This document shows positions 46,984 to 59,953 of a DNA stretch of 64,000 nucleotides, one piece after another. The DNA is from Tragulus kanchil. Lineage: Eukaryota > Chordata > Mammalia > Artiodactyla > Tragulidae. Position numbers and translations under genes: made by a program. The notes beneath the pieces were generated by a model. That model worked only from the letters and a program-made list of their open reading frames with translations. It ran no database searches and was not told the DNA's origin. The DNA is taken from the NCBI GenBank assembly GCA_022376925.1, contig JAIOJX010000025.1, positions 97,057,608 to 97,121,607 on the forward strand. The letters run 5' to 3'. The stretch's first letter is position 1. The number at the start of each line of letters is the position of its first letter.

Positions 46984-49303
46984 CAATTTTTCTTGCCTGA
47001 AAAATCCCAGGGACAGAGGAGCCTAGGAGGGTACCATCCAATGGGTCACAGAGTTGAACACGACTGAGTGCCTAAGCACAAACACAGTAGGTGATCAGTA
47101 ATTCTAGTTGGCTCATATTCTCAGTCAACCAAGGAGTATAAAGTTGTGGTTGAAGAAACTTAGCTTTAATCTTTGATTCCTGTATGCTGTATAATCTTGG
47201 GAACGTTATTTAAACCTCATCTTTTCATCTGTGCATTGTGGCTGATGACAGTGTTTATTACCACATGGAGTCAGATAAGATAAACAGCACAGTTGTTGTC
47301 ACATTGTAAGGACCAGTAATATTGTCTTTAATTATTTTTTTAAAAATGGATAAAAAAAACACTTTGCAGACATTTAAATAAATGATTAAATGGTTTTTCT
47401 ATTTGACAAGGTTTTTCATGAAATTTACATGTTTATAAGTATATTAGTCAGGGTTCTCCAGAACAACAGACCTACTAAGAGTGGGTAATCTACTGTTGTT
47501 ACTGTTTAGTCACTAGTTAGTGTCTGGCGCTTTTGAAACTGTAGCCTGCCAGGCTCCTCTGTCCATGGGATTTCTTGGACAAGAAAACTAGAGTGGATTG
47601 CCATTTCCTTCTCCAGGGATCTTCCTGACCCAGGGATCAATCCTGCATCTCCTACATTGCAGGAGGATTCTTTACTGCTGAACCAACGGGGAAGACCATA
47701 TCTATATCTCTGTCTTTATCATATGGACATAGATAAAAGATTTGTTATGAGGAATTAGCTCATTCAGTTATGGGATGGAGATATTAACAATCTGCCCTCT
47801 GCAAGCTGTAGACCCGGGAAAGCTGGTATTGTAATTCAGTTCAAATTCAAAGACTTGAGAACCAGATGAACCAGTGGAGTAAATACCAGTTTTATGGTCA
47901 GAGACAAAGGTGAGATGGAGTAGGATGGAATGGGATGGGATGACCAAGCTCAATCAGTAAGGCAGAGAAAAAGAAGCAAATGTCTTCTTTCTCCACTTTT
48001 TGATCTATTCAGTCCCTCAAGGAATTGGATGATGCTAGCCACTTTGGGGAACACAATCTATGATTCAAATGCTAATCTCATATGGAAACATCCTCACAAA
48101 CATAGCCAGAAATAATGTTATATTTGGGTAGCTCATAACTAGTCAATTTTTCTTGCCTGAAAATCCCAGGGACAGAGGAGCCTAGGAGGGTACCATCCAA
48201 TGGGTCACAGAGTTGAACACGACTGAGTGCCTAAGCACAAACACAGTAGGTGATCAGTAATTCTAGTTGGCTCATATTCTCAGTCAACCAAGGAGTATAA
48301 AGTTGTGGTTGAAGAAACTTAGCTTTAATCTTTGATTCCTGTATGCTGTATAATCTTGGGAACGTTATTTAAACCTCATCTTTTCATCTGTGCATTGTGG
48401 CTGATGACAGTGTTTATTACCACATGGAGTCAGATAAGATAAACAGCACAGTTGTTGTCACATTGTAAGGACCAGTAATATTGTCTTTAATTTTTTTTTA
48501 AAAATGGATAAAAAAACACTTTGCAGACATTTAAATAAATGATTAAATGGTTTTCCTATTTGACAAGGTTTTTCATGAAATTTACATGTTTATAAGTATA
48601 TTAGTCAGGGTTCTCCAGAACAACAGACCTACTAAGAGTGGGTAATCTACTGTTGTTACTGTTTAGTCACTAGTTAGTGTCTGGCGCTTTTGAAACTGTA
48701 GCCTGCCAGGCTCCTCTGTCCATGGGATTTCTTGGACAAGAAAACTAGAGTGGATTGCCATTTCCTTCTCCAGGGATCTTCCTGACCCAGGGATCAATCC
48801 TGCATCTCCTACATTGCAGGAGGATTCTTTACTGCTGAACCAACGGGGAAGACCATATCTATATCTCTGTCTTTATCATATGGACATAGATAAAAGATTT
48901 GTTATGAGGAATTAGCTCATTCAGTTATGGGATGGAGATATTAACAATCTGCCCTCTGCAAGCTGTAGACCCGGGAAAGCTGGTATTGTAATTCAGTTCA
49001 AATTCAAAGACTTGAGAACCAGATGAACCAGTGGAGTAAATACCAGTTTTATGGTCAGAGACAAAGGTGAGATGGAGTAGGATGGAATGGGATGGGATGA
49101 CCAAGCTCAATCAGTAAGGCAGAGAAAAAGAAGCAAATGTCTTCTTTCTCCACTTTTTGATCTATTCAGTCCCTCAAGGAATTGGATGATGCTAGCCACT
49201 TTGGGGAACACAATCTATGATTCAAATGCTAATCTCATATGGAAACATCCTCACAAACATAGCCAGAAATAATGTTATATTTGGGTAGCTCATAACTAGT
49301 CAA
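46984..49303. repeat. Direct ~1.16 kb duplication 15 (period 1157-1158)
   Basis: Copy 1 is 46984-48141 and copy 2 is 48142-49303, adjacent. It overlaps duplication 14, so 46984-47248 occurs three times (also from 45915). Copy 2 lacks one A in an A-run within its first 20 bp. T- and A-runs near 47330/48490 also differ. Confidence 0.97.
47495..47697 (-). mobile_element. Bov-tA SINE inside an MLT2 LTR
   Basis: Minus strand: gtttagtcactagttagtgt, gcctgccaggctcctctgtc, agagtggattgccatttcct, cattgcaggaggattctttac. Repeated at 48652-48855. Confidence 0.9.
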
Positions 49304-49330
49304 GTTGACACATAAAATTAATCATCACAA
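48595..49330 (+). mobile_element. MLT2-type ERVL solo LTR interrupted by Bov-tA
   Basis: Starts tatattagtcagggttctcc and ends agttgacacataaaattaat then catcaca, the two characteristic ends of MLT2 LTRs. The interior has ggaattagctcattcagtta, attcagtccctcaagg, tcaaatgctaatctcat and catcctcaca in order. The partial first copy is 47440-48141. No viral coding sequence is attached. Confidence 0.85.
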
Positions 49331-49566
49331 CAGGTAATATATCTATTGAATATTTTTATATTATTTACTACAAATGGGGAGAGACCCTTCTTTTCAGTGT
49401 GTACAATACAATAAAACTTTCTAATCATTATCCCTATAATATACACTTAAAGTGTTTTCTCTTGCAAAAGTATGTTTATATGTGTTTCATTTTAACAGTT
49501 TCTTTACAGTTATAGTGGAAAAGTAAGTTTACCTATTTTGAGTCCTAGGGTACTCATCTATAAAAT
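49331..49566. other. No recognisable feature
   Basis: AT-rich unique-looking sequence before an L1 insertion. Confidence 0.45.
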
Positions 49567-50238
49567 GGGACAGATACTCTTTTTAAAATTATTTATTTAT
49601 TACTTTATTTTAAAGTTTTTATAGAGCTTTGTTGTTCACAGACATGCATGTTCCCAGATCAGTCATATGAATATCCCTGGTCTCCTCCCCCTTCCCAGGC
49701 CCTCCCAGGCTGTCACACCAAGCCACTGCAAGAACTCCCATTCCCTTAGCACAATGACAATAGCTATATTTTTCACATATGATAGTATAGGTTTCCATGT
49801 TGCTCCCTCTATGTGTCCCACCCACTATTCATTCTCCACAATATCCGTATGTCTATTCTCTCTCTGTTTTTCCATGGGTTTACTGTGTGTGTTACCATTA
49901 CACTTTTACTAGGTTCCATATATATGTGTTAGTATACTGTATTTGCCTTTCTCTTTTTGACTTACTTCACTTTGTATGATAGGTTCTAGCTCCAGCCACC
50001 TCATTAGGACTGATTCTTCTGCATTTCTTTTAACAGCTGAGTAGTATTCCATCATATATATGCACCAGAGCTTCTGTATCCATTCATTCGTCAATGGACA
50101 TCTAGGCTGCTTCCATGTTCTAGCTATTGTATAGAGAGCTGTAATAAACATTGGGGTACAAGTTCTTTCAGTTTTGATTTCATATGGGTATAAGCCTAAT
50201 AGTGGGATTGCTGGGTCATATGGGGGACAGATACTCTT
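49567..50238 (-). mobile_element. L1 LINE, 5'-truncated, with perfect 15-bp target duplication
   Basis: A 642-bp minus-strand L1 3' end (49582-50223). The plus strand carries the antisense 3' UTR, then the end of ORF2 (gagtagtattccatc, ttcattcgtcaatggacatc, gggattgctgggtcatatg). Exact target duplication gggacagatactctt at 49567-49581 and 50224-50238. The clean duplication suggests a younger insertion than other L1 pieces here. Confidence 0.93.
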
Positions 50239-50415
50239 GACTCACAAACTTTAAATGTGTAGAACCCTGGTGTCTTTTCAATTTAGACTTTTGATCTGGA
50301 TCATAGTGTGACTTTAATACACAATGAATTTCTGTGTTTGAAAAATAACAGGTGCCTATATCACTGCAAGCTTCATTTATTGGGTAATTTAGGATCTTGG
50401 CTTGGGTATTTTAAC

Positions 50416-52602
50416 AAGATAAGAGGGTCTTTTTTTCTCATATATAATTTCACTAAAATAAGTAGGTCAGAGTTTCAAATCCCAGTAGATTTTCTGGTGC
50501 ACCATATTCCTTTTTGTTTCTCTTTCACTCCTTGTAGTGTACTACTGGGTGCTTGACAAAGCTAATTCACCATCCTGATGCATACATCCCAGCCTATGGA
50601 AAGGAAGAAAAGAGGACAAAGACAAAAAAATAAACTTCTTTGTAGGGATACCATGTAGGATTTTAACACATCACTCTAACCACATTTATTGGACAGAATT
50701 TAGTCAAGGGGCTTTAACTAGTTGCAAGGATGCTTGAGACATATAATGTTTAATCAGAAAGCTATGTGCTCAGTGGAAACCCAGAGGTTTAATTATTAAA
50801 ATAGAGAAAGGAAGAATGGGTACTAGGGAATAATTAGCAATCTGTATCACATGCATACCATTGCAGCAATTCTCTAAGGGTGATCTTATTGTCCACATTC
50901 AATGGATAGGATAGTTGAAATTCAGAGAGAGGAAATTACTTGTCAAAAGTCACTTAAATGTGTAGATCAAAGAAGAAGGGCAATTACAATCAAAGCAGGC
51001 ACTATACTAGGTTCTCAGCTATAAAAGAGAAGGGAAAAATAGCTACTTGATATTGTTTTGCGACCCATCAGAAAACGGACTGCTGCAGTGTTCACGTGTC
51101 ATCGGCAAGGCTGTGTTTTACAGGCAATCTTGTGGGAGCTGACATAACAGGAAGAAAATTAAATCATTGAATGTAGTTGCTAGAGTTAAGCCCTTGGAAG
51201 GGGGAAAAAAAGCATGATTTGTTTTCAATTACATGATTATACAGGTCTCAAAGATTCTCCTTTCTGTCCTGGGTAGTTAAAATTTCCATTCTTTTTGACC
51301 ATGAGCTTTCAGTTGGATTTTCAGCTTGAGAGAACATTTTTAGCTTGAGAATACAAGTAATATAAAATTACACACAAAACAAATTCAGCTCTGAAAATAT
51401 GGGGATGACAAGATAATAAAAAATGTAGGAGCAAAAAGATTGGACAAGGCCTATCAATTTGCCAAAATTTTGAGGTCAGATATCCATGGACCATGAAACT
51501 AGCAGTCAGGAAGGTTTCATTAAGATAAGAGGGTCTTTTCTCATATATAATTTCACTAAAATAAGTAGGTCAGAGTTTCAAATCCCAGTAGATTTTCTGG
51601 TGCACCATATTCCTTTTTGTTTCTCTTTCACTCCTTGTAGTGTACTACTGGGTGCTTGACAAAGCTAATTCACCATCCTGATGCATACATCCCAGCCTAT
51701 GGAAAGGAAGAAAAGAGGACAAAGACAAAAAAATAAACTTCTTTGTAGGGATACCATGTAGGATTTTAACACATCACTCTAACCACATTTATTGGACAGA
51801 ATTTAGTCAAGGGGCTTTAACTAGTTGCAAGGATGCTTGAGACATATAATGTTTAATCAGAAAGCTATGTGCTCAGTGGAAACCCAGAGGTTTAATTATT
51901 AAAATAGAGAAAGGAAGAATGGGTACTAGGGAATAATTAGCAATCTGTATCACATGCATACCATTGCAGCAATTCTCTAAGGGTGATCTTATTGTCCACA
52001 TTCAATGGATAGGATAGTTGAAATTCAGAGAGGGAAATTACTTGTCAAAAGTCACTTAAATGTGTAGATCAAAGAAGAAGGGCAATTACAATCAAAGCAG
52101 GCACTATACTAGGTTCTCAGCTATAAAAGAGAAGGGAAAAATAGCTACTTGATATTGTTTTGCGACCCATCAGAAAACGGACTGCTGCAGTGTTCACGTG
52201 TCATCGGCAAGGCTGTGTTTTACAGGCAATCTTGTGGGAGCTGACATAACAGGAAGAAAATTAAATCATTGAATGTAGTTGCTAGAGTTAAGCCCTTGGA
52301 AGGGGGAAAAAAAGCATGATTTGTTTTCAATTACATGATTATACAGGTCTCAAAGATTCTCCTTTCTGTCCTGGGTAGTTAAAATTTCCATTCTTTTTGA
52401 CCATGAGCTTTCAGTTGGATTTTCAGCTTGAGAGAACATTTTTAGCTTGAGAATACAAGTAATATAAAATTACACACAAAACAAATTCAGCTCTGAAAAT
52501 ATGGGGATGACAAGATAATAAAAAATGTAGGAGCAAAAAGATTGGACAAGGCCTATCAATTTGCCAAAATTTTGAGGTCAGATATCCATGGACCATGAAA
52601 CT
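50416..52602. repeat. Direct ~1.1 kb duplication 16 (period 1102-1106)
   Basis: Copy 1 is 50416-51500 and copy 2 is 51522-52602, with a 21-bp filler. Copy 2 lacks three T in a T-run within its first 25 bp and one GA in a GA run. It contains a MIR-like piece near 50880-51000 and otherwise unique-looking DNA. Confidence 0.96.
51020..51260. promoter_or_regulatory. Possible conserved non-coding element
   Basis: Repeat-free, comparatively balanced base composition with several CpG and a CACGTG E-box (in gttcacgtgtcatc, near 51095). Distinct from the AT-rich flanks. A regulatory role is inference only. Repeated at about 52125-52365. Confidence 0.2.
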
Positions 52603-53159
52603 GTTTAAAAATTGCTCTGGATAAATAAATATGTGTTTGTAAAACTTGCTTACAGAGTGATTTTTTGCACTTTATATCTAGGCAAATGGTAGAAAATTAA
52701 GATAAAAAATTTCTTGTGATGACAACAACATGAATGCTAAGGTATATATCCATACTGAAAGATGACTTATTCAGCATGGGAATGCATTTCTAGGCACACT
52801 CAATTATCACATAATTTGTAGTACTTCTTCCGGGCATTAAATTTTTTCAATCAGCTATCTAATTTTATTTTGGAGTTCTTACCTTTTACAATGCTTTTAC
52901 TTTTTTCATTATATTAGAAAAACTCAATTAGATTCACTGATTTTGACATTCTTCTTTATCCTGTGAATTTCCCTTAAAGATAGGTTGCCTATAGACTTTG
53001 CTGGTAGGTAACTTTGGATGGAAATATGTTTTCAAAGAAGGAAACAAATATTCCACACCAAATACCTAAATTTGAAAACAGAAGATGTCCCTATATACTG
53101 AGAATCATAGTCAGAAAGAGAACCTCAGTTTATTTCTTTGATGTAAGTAATTGACTAAT
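52603..53159. other. No recognisable feature
   Basis: AT-rich unique-looking sequence, repeated in copy 2 of duplication 17. Confidence 0.45.
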
Positions 53160-53385
53160 GGGCTTCCCAGATGGTGCTAGTGGTAAAGAACACACCTGCC
53201 ATTATAGGAGAGTTGAGAGATGCAACTTTGATCCTTGGGTTGGGAAGATTCCCTGGAGGAGGCCGTGGCAATCCACTCCAGTATTCTTGCCTGGAGAATC
53301 CCATGGACAGAGGAACCTGGTGGTCTACCATCCATAGGATTGCAAAGAGTCAGGCGTGACTAAAGTGACTTAGCATGCACATACA
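53160..53385 (+). mobile_element. Bov-tA SINE
   Basis: gggcttcccagatggtgcta, gatccttgggttgggaagat, actccagtattcttgcctgg, gagaatcccatggacagagg, acctggtggtctaccatcc. The 62-codon frame inside is SINE-derived. Repeated at 54279-54504. Confidence 0.93.
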
Positions 53386-54924
53386 CAGTTGATGAATATC
53401 AATGACAAAAAAGAAAATGATGTGATCCCAGCATCTCCTATTACAGTGGTCACCTCTAAGATTCCTTCCCATCTTCTAATCCTCCTGTAATCAAGCAGGA
53501 GCCTATGGACCTCTCACAGAACAGGCCTTCTCCCAGAACTACTTTAGCTCCTCCGTGAAGTGCCTAGGTAATAGAATTTGATGTTTTATTTCCTGAGTTG
53601 TTTTGCAGATAAGCTCTGAATGGGGATGACAAGATAATAAAAAATGTAGGAGCAAAAAGATTGGACAAGGCCTATCAATTTGCCAAAATTTTGAGGTCAG
53701 ATATCCATGGACCATGAAACTGTTTAAAAATTGCTCTGGATAAATAAATATGTGTTTGTAAAACTTGCTTACAGAGTGATTTTTTGCACTTTATATCTAG
53801 GCAAATGGTAGAAAATTAAGATAAAAAATTTCTTGTGATGACAACAACATGAATGCTAAGGTATATATCCATACTGAAAGATGACTTATTCAGCATGGGA
53901 ATGCATTTCTAGGCACACTCAATTATCACATAATTTGTAGTACTTCTTCCGGGCATTAAATTTTTTCAATCAGCTATCTAATTTTATTTTGGAGTTCTTA
54001 CCTTTTACAATGCTTTTACTTTTTTCATTATATTAGAAAAACTCAATTAGATTCACTGATTTTGACATTCTTCTTTATCCTGTGAATTTCCCTTAAAGAT
54101 AGGTTGCCTATAGACTTTGCTGGTAGGTAACTTTGGATGGAAATATGTTTTCAAAGAAGGAAACAAATATTCCACACCAAATACCTAAATTTGAAAACAG
54201 AAGATGTCCCTATATACTGAGAATCATAGTCAGAAAGAGAACCTCAGTTTATTTCTTTGATGTAAGTAATTGACTAATGGGCTTCCCAGATGGTGCTAGT
54301 GGTAAAGAACACACCTGCCATTATAGGAGAGTTGAGAGATGCAACTTTGATCCTTGGGTTGGGAAGATTCCCTGGAGGAGGCCGTGGCAATCCACTCCAG
54401 TATTCTTGCCTGGAGAATCCCATGGACAGAGGAACCTGGTGGTCTACCATCCATAGGATTGCAAAGAGTCAGGCGTGACTAAAGTGACTTAGCATGCACA
54501 TACACAGTTGATGAATATCAATGACAAAAAAGAAAATGATGTGATCCCAGCATCTCCTATTACAGTGGTCACCTCTAAGATTCCTTCCCATCTTCTAATC
54601 CTCCTGTAATCAAGCAGGAGCCTATGGACCTCTCACAGAACAGGCCTTCTCCCAGAACTACTTTAGCTCCTCCGTGAAGTGCCTAGGTAATAGAATTTGA
54701 TGTTTTATTTCCTGAGTTGTTTTGCAGATGTAACCAGGCCCCCCAAAACAAATGGAAGACATTAACTATTTGATGACCATGAGCACATCGTCTCATGGCT
54801 TCCTGGAGCCTAAGAGCTGAGAAAGTTAGCACCTGTGACATCATGCTGCTATCTCATTATTAACCAGAGCCTTGTGCCCAAGCTGATCACAGATCTACAA
54901 TTCCCTTCTCTCACCTAGCTTTTA

Positions 54925-55183
54925 TTTATTTTTTAAATTTTAGCCTTTTTTTATTGGTCCTTCATTTATTTTCATCCATCTTGACTATTTGGCCTGTATG
55001 GGCCTCCTATCACAGCAGCCTCTCATCGCAGAGCACAGGCTCCAGGCACATGCGCTCCAGAGCTCTGGCTCATAACTGGACACACCACTTCCTGGCACGT
55101 GGGATCCTCCCGTGCTAGTAATCGAACCGGTGCCCCTTGCAGTGCAAGGTGGACTCTTTACCCACTGGACCGGCAGGGTAGCC
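54925..55183 (-). mobile_element. CHR-type SINE with target duplication
   Basis: Minus-strand SINE: tttattggtccttcatttat, tgggcctcctatcacagcag, ggcacatgcgctccagagc, then a head ending actggaccggcagggtagcc. Flanks ctcacctagctttta (54910-54924) and ctcacctggctttta (55184-55198), 15 bp with one mismatch. The 119-codon minus frame here is SINE-derived. Repeated at 56032-56290. Confidence 0.92.
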
Positions 55184-55198
55184 CTCACCTGGCTTTTA

Positions 55199-55840
55199 GA
55201 AGTGCTTTTCTGAAACCCTTCAGTGAATTTGGGGCTTTTTAGCGCATTAGCCACCCATCTGCTTGCATGGCCCTGAAATAAACCTTTCACTGCTCCAAAC
55301 TCAGATGTTTTCATTTGTTTGGCCTCACTGTGTGTTGGGCACACAAACTTGCATTAACACCCACACCCATCAAAAGCTAATGAGGAAATTCAAAATTCTG
55401 GGCTGAACAACCTTTAGAAAAATTTCTCCCTTTGGTTATCAGTCAGTATTTGAGTAACAGATGCTCATTGTTTCCTGTAATATAATGATTTTCTAGTGTG
55501 CAGAATTAAGCAAAATATTGAACTGTGAGAATGAAAAAATGGAATTAAACACTGTGTAGATTAATTTTAGTAGTTGATAAAATCCATACCTCTAAAAATC
55601 GTATTCTTTATTTTTCATGCTTTTCTGATATTGATCTTGGACTCCTTATATTTTCACGCTGCTACTATCTCTTGCTAGTTTGCCATGTTCTAATCTCATA
55701 TATAACCTAAGATGTAGAATTACAGAAACATAGAATGGAAAAATTGCTTCAAATTTGAGTCCCCGTGACACAAGGGCAACTGGCCAATTCAATGGTAAAC
55801 ATCCATCAGACCGTGGCCAAGATTTTTAGACCATGTTTAA
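55199..55840. other. No recognisable feature
   Basis: AT-rich unique-looking sequence; repeated in copy 2 of duplication 18. Confidence 0.45.
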
Positions 55841-56606
55841 AACCAGGCCCCCAAACAAATGGAAGACATTAACTATTTGATGACCATGAGCACATCGTCT
55901 CATGGCTTCCTGGAGCCTAAGAGCTGAGAAAGTTAGCACCTGTGACATCATGCTGCTATCTCATTATTAACCAGAGCCTTGTGCCCAAGCTGATCACAGA
56001 TCTACAATTCCCTTCTCTCACCTAGCTTTTATTTATTTTTTAAATTTTAGCCTTTTTTTATTGGTCCTTCATTTATTTTCATCCATCTTGACTATTTGGC
56101 CTGTATGGGCCTCCTATCACAGCAGCCTCTCATCGCAGAGCACAGGCTCCAGGCACATGCGCTCCAGAGCTCTGGCTCATAACTGGACACACCACTTCCT
56201 GGCACGTGGGATCCTCCCGTGCTAGTAATCGAACCGGTGCCCCTTGCAGTGCAAGGTGGACTCTTTACCCACTGGACCGGCAGGGTAGCCCTCACCTGGC
56301 TTTTAGAAGTGCTTTTCTGAAACCCTTCAGTGAATTTGGGGCTTTTTAGCGCATTAGCCACCCATCTGCTTGCATGGCCCTGAAATAAACCTTTCACTGC
56401 TCCAAACTCAGATGTTTTCATTTGTTTGGCCTCACTGTGTGTTGGGCACACAAACTTGCATTAACACCCACACCCATCAAAAGCTAATGAGGAAATTCAA
56501 AATTCTGGGCTGAACAACCTTTAGAAAAATTTCTCCCTTTGGTTATCAGTCAGTATTTGAGTAACAGATGCTCATTGTTTCCTGTAATATAATGATTTTC
56601 TAGTGT

Positions 56607-58738
56607 GCAGAATTAAGCAAAATATTGAACTGTGAGAATGAAAAAATGGAATTAAACACTGTGTAGATTAATTTTAGTAGTTGATAAAATCCATACCTCT
56701 AAAAATCGTATTCTTTATTTTTCATGCTTTTCTGATATTGATCTTGGACTCCTTATATTTTCACGCTGCTACTATCTCTTGCTAGTTTGCCATGTTCTAA
56801 TCTCATATATAACCTAAGATGTAGAATTACAGAAACATAGAATGGAAAAATTGCTTCAAATTTGAGTCCCCATGACACAAGGGCACTAAAGCAGGTGGCC
56901 AATTCAATGGTAAACATCCATCAGACCCACTTGTTGAATGCTGAGCAATGAAGACAACTGCTTGATGGGGTGGATTTTCCACTTGACAGTAGGTTACTGT
57001 TTGACACTGTAAGGCAGAATGTGTGTGAGTGTTTCTGCAGACGTATTACCTCCCCTAAGGGTGCCTCTAACCTGCACAGAGAAGTCTGCTCATCTGTCTT
57101 ATAGTGACTGCATATCAAGGGCTCCCTTTTTCTTGAGTACCCAGGCATTTTACTAATCAATATGCTACTTGGAATTAAAGATATTTTAGACAGGCAATTG
57201 TGCTTTCTGATGCTTAATCTCTTTTGATCATATATCATTACTCATTTAATGTAGCTTGAATTAGATTATTTTAAAATTGATTCAATTAAGTGTAATCTAC
57301 AGATCATTTAAAGGCATTTACTATATTGTATTATATTAATGTATAATAGTTGTACTGAATGAGTACCTAATATGTGCCTGGCATTATACTAAATTGAGAG
57401 ACTATCATGCTAACAAGAGTCTGAATGTTAGATATTTGTCACCTCCATTTAAAGATGCTGTATCTGAGACAGATGTTTAACAGAGAGGTTACATATCTTT
57501 TCCAGTGCTACAGAGCATATAAAAGGCAGACAGAGCTGGGATTTGAAGCCATGGCTGGCAAATTGCAATTCTGACATGTTTAATCATTATTCTACAGTTT
57601 CCTGAATGATTTTGACTTTTCTCACAAGGGACCGTGGTCACTATGGTTGTTATGTACTAAAAGTGGTACTATGTTTTTCTGTTTTTATTGTTTTGCAGAA
57701 TTAAGCAAAATATTGAACTGTGAGAATGAAAAAATGGAATTAAACACTGTGTAGATTAATTTTAGTAGTTGATAAAATCCATACCTCTAAAAATCGTATT
57801 CTTTATTTTTCATGCTTTTCTGATATTGATCTTGGACTCCTTATATTTTCACGCTGCTACTATCTCTTGCTAGTTTGCCATGTTCTAATCTCATATATAA
57901 CCTAAGATGTAGAATTACAGAAACATAGAATGGAAAAATTGCTTCAAATTTGAGTCCCCATGACACAAGGGCACTAAAGCAGGTGGCCAATTCAATGGTA
58001 AACATCCATCAGACCCACTTGTTGAATGCTGAGCAATGAAGACAACTGCTTGATGGGGTGGATTTTCCACTTGACAGTAGGTTACTGTTTGACACTGTAA
58101 GGCAGAATGTGTGTGAGTGTTTCTGCAGACGTATTACCTCCCCTAAGGGTGCCTCTAACCTGCACAGAGAAGTCTGCTCATCTGTCTTATAGTGACTGCA
58201 TATCAAGGGCTCCCTTTTTCTTGAGTACCCAGGCATTTTACTAATCAATATGCTACTTGGAATTAAAGATATTTTAGACAGGCAATTGTGCTTTCTGATG
58301 CTTAATCTCTTTTGATCATATATCATTACTCATTTAATGTAGCTTGAATTAGATTATTTTAAAATTGATTCAATTAAGTGTAATCTACAGATCATTTAAA
58401 GGCATTTACTATATTGTATTATATTAATGTATAATAGTTGTACTGAATGAGTACCTAATATGTGCCTGGCATTATACTAAATTGAGAGACTATCATGCTA
58501 ACAAGAGTCTGAATGTTAGATATTTGTCACCTCCATTTAAAGATGCTGTATCTGAGACAGATGTTTAACAGAGAGGTTACATATCTTTTCCAGTGCTACA
58601 GAGCATATAAAAGGCAGACAGAGCTGGGATTTGAAGCCATGGCTGGCAAATTGCAATTCTGACATGTTTAATCATTATTCTACAGTTTCCTGAATGATTT
58701 TGACTTTTCTCACAAGGGACCGTGGTCACTATGGTTAG
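56607..58738. repeat. Direct ~1.09 kb duplication 19 (period 1088)
   Basis: Copy 1 is 56607-57660 and copy 2 is 57695-58738. The end of copy 1 and the ~35-bp filler look like a degraded reading of sequence following copy 2 (ttgttatgtactaaaagtgg against tagtttatgtactagtgtgt). The first ~300 bp also occur at 55499, making three copies. Confidence 0.96.
57350..57600 (-). repeat. MIR SINE
   Basis: Antisense MIR order: gagtacctaatatgtgcctg, cagagaggttacatatcttt, aggcagacagagctgggatttgaagcc. Repeated at 58438-58688. Confidence 0.75.
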
Positions 58739-59953
58739 TTTATGTACTAGTGTGTGTAAAATATGTGTTTATTTGCTCTCATCACCATTTCCTCTATTTT
58801 CTAAGAAAGGGGTTACATTGTTCTATATGTTTATAACTAAAAATCATGTCTTTAATCATCTTTGTATATATTAGATGTCCTCCTTGTCTTGAATAAAAAA
58901 ACTCTAGAGAAAAATTCAGATTAGAATTTTCTTGAACCATGTTAAAGAGAAAGTTTAAGTTATTAATTTTTAGCATTTTAAAGACATATGAAATATCTGG
59001 AAGGCTAGGGTTTTATTTGGCTTAAACCCTTGGCCCTGCTTTTCACCCCAGACTCACCTGGGACCTAAGAATCACTGTGCAAATTTTGTGAGTGGGCATA
59101 TTTGAGTATTTTTTAAGTGCATTTTTTCTTGTCTTTCAGTTTCATATCTGTATTTCCAAATGAGTGTGCATTTCTATGTGAGTAAACATCAACCTACTTT
59201 TTCCCCACAGTGGTGATTTTATTTCCAATGAGGTCTGTAATAGATTTGGGGTAACTTCTAATATTTAAGAGAATTCAAATCATACTTGAAGAGAATTCAA
59301 CATTAACCCTTTTGCTTGTCAATATTCTACCATGCCCAGGTCCCTCTACCTACTTTTTTCTGACTAAATCATAAGCATTCTCAGAGCCAATTTTCCAAAT
59401 TTTACTTTGAAATTTTTATTTGATCAGCAGCCTCAAGATCTAAGGGGGATTACATTTCTCTCTTTTATTTTTCTCGAACTAGCATAAATAATCCTCTTTG
59501 TGATAATACCCTGTCTTCCAGCATACTTGTTTATCATAAGAGGACTCTTATTTCCATGGACTAATGCACTCAGAAGCTTGGCTGACTTTCTGATGCAAAT
59601 GTCAGACAGGAACCATGTCTTTGCTTTTCCAGCCAAATTGCCTCATTTTTACAACACTGTGCTTGATTTATAGGGGTCTTTGAAATATTGAAATTGCCCC
59701 CTGCACTAAAAGAAATGCATCCTGTAGGCATTTTAGTATAGAAACATTAATAAGAATAATTTATAGGGGAAATGGGTTGCAGGGTTTTGGAAAATATTCA
59801 ACTCTGAGCAAAATATGGCAGTGTCAATGAACAACACTGACATTCTAAAGGGAGGTACGTTTATTGAGGGATAGCCAGAGCCAATCCCAAAAGAATGTCA
59901 TAATTTCTTAGTTTGGATTTAAATAACCCTTATAGAAATAGTTTAAAAAAGGG
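58739..59953. other. No recognisable feature
   Basis: Single-copy AT-rich sequence with no gene or named repeat. One of the longer unduplicated stretches. Confidence 0.45.

Larger units (their letters stand above)
45109..47248. repeat. Direct ~1.08 kb duplication 14 (period ~1070-1083)
   Basis: Copy 1 is 45109-46178 and copy 2 is 46192-47248, with a 13-bp filler. Copy 2 lacks 13 bp within its first 35 bp (around ctcttgtagt...aaatgccagg) and one A in an A-run soon after. Confidence 0.96.
52502..54729. repeat. Direct ~1.12 kb duplication 17 (period 1119)
   Basis: Copy 1 is 52502-53610 and copy 2 is 53621-54729, with a 10-bp filler (aagctctgaa). The filler is nearly the bases that precede copy 1 (agctctgaaaata). 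The first ~100 bp also occur at 51401, making three copies. Confidence 0.97.
54734..56928. repeat. Direct ~1.1 kb duplication 18 (period 1107-1108)
   Basis: Copy 1 is 54734-55814 and copy 2 is 55841-56928, with ~26 bp of filler. Copy 2 has shortened C- and A-runs at its start. The end of copy 1 lacks ~8 bp present in copy 2 (gggcaactggcc against gggcactaaagcaggtggcc). Confidence 0.96.

Noticed and set aside
2970..54504. tRNA-like sequences with A/B-box resemblance in many places
   Set aside because: They are the heads of Bov-tA and CHR SINEs, followed by SINE bodies and tails. No functional tRNA gene was seen.
54985..55344. 119-codon minus-strand frame, repeated at 56092-56451
   Set aside because: Its second half is the CHR SINE read in sense. 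The first half lacks any domain.
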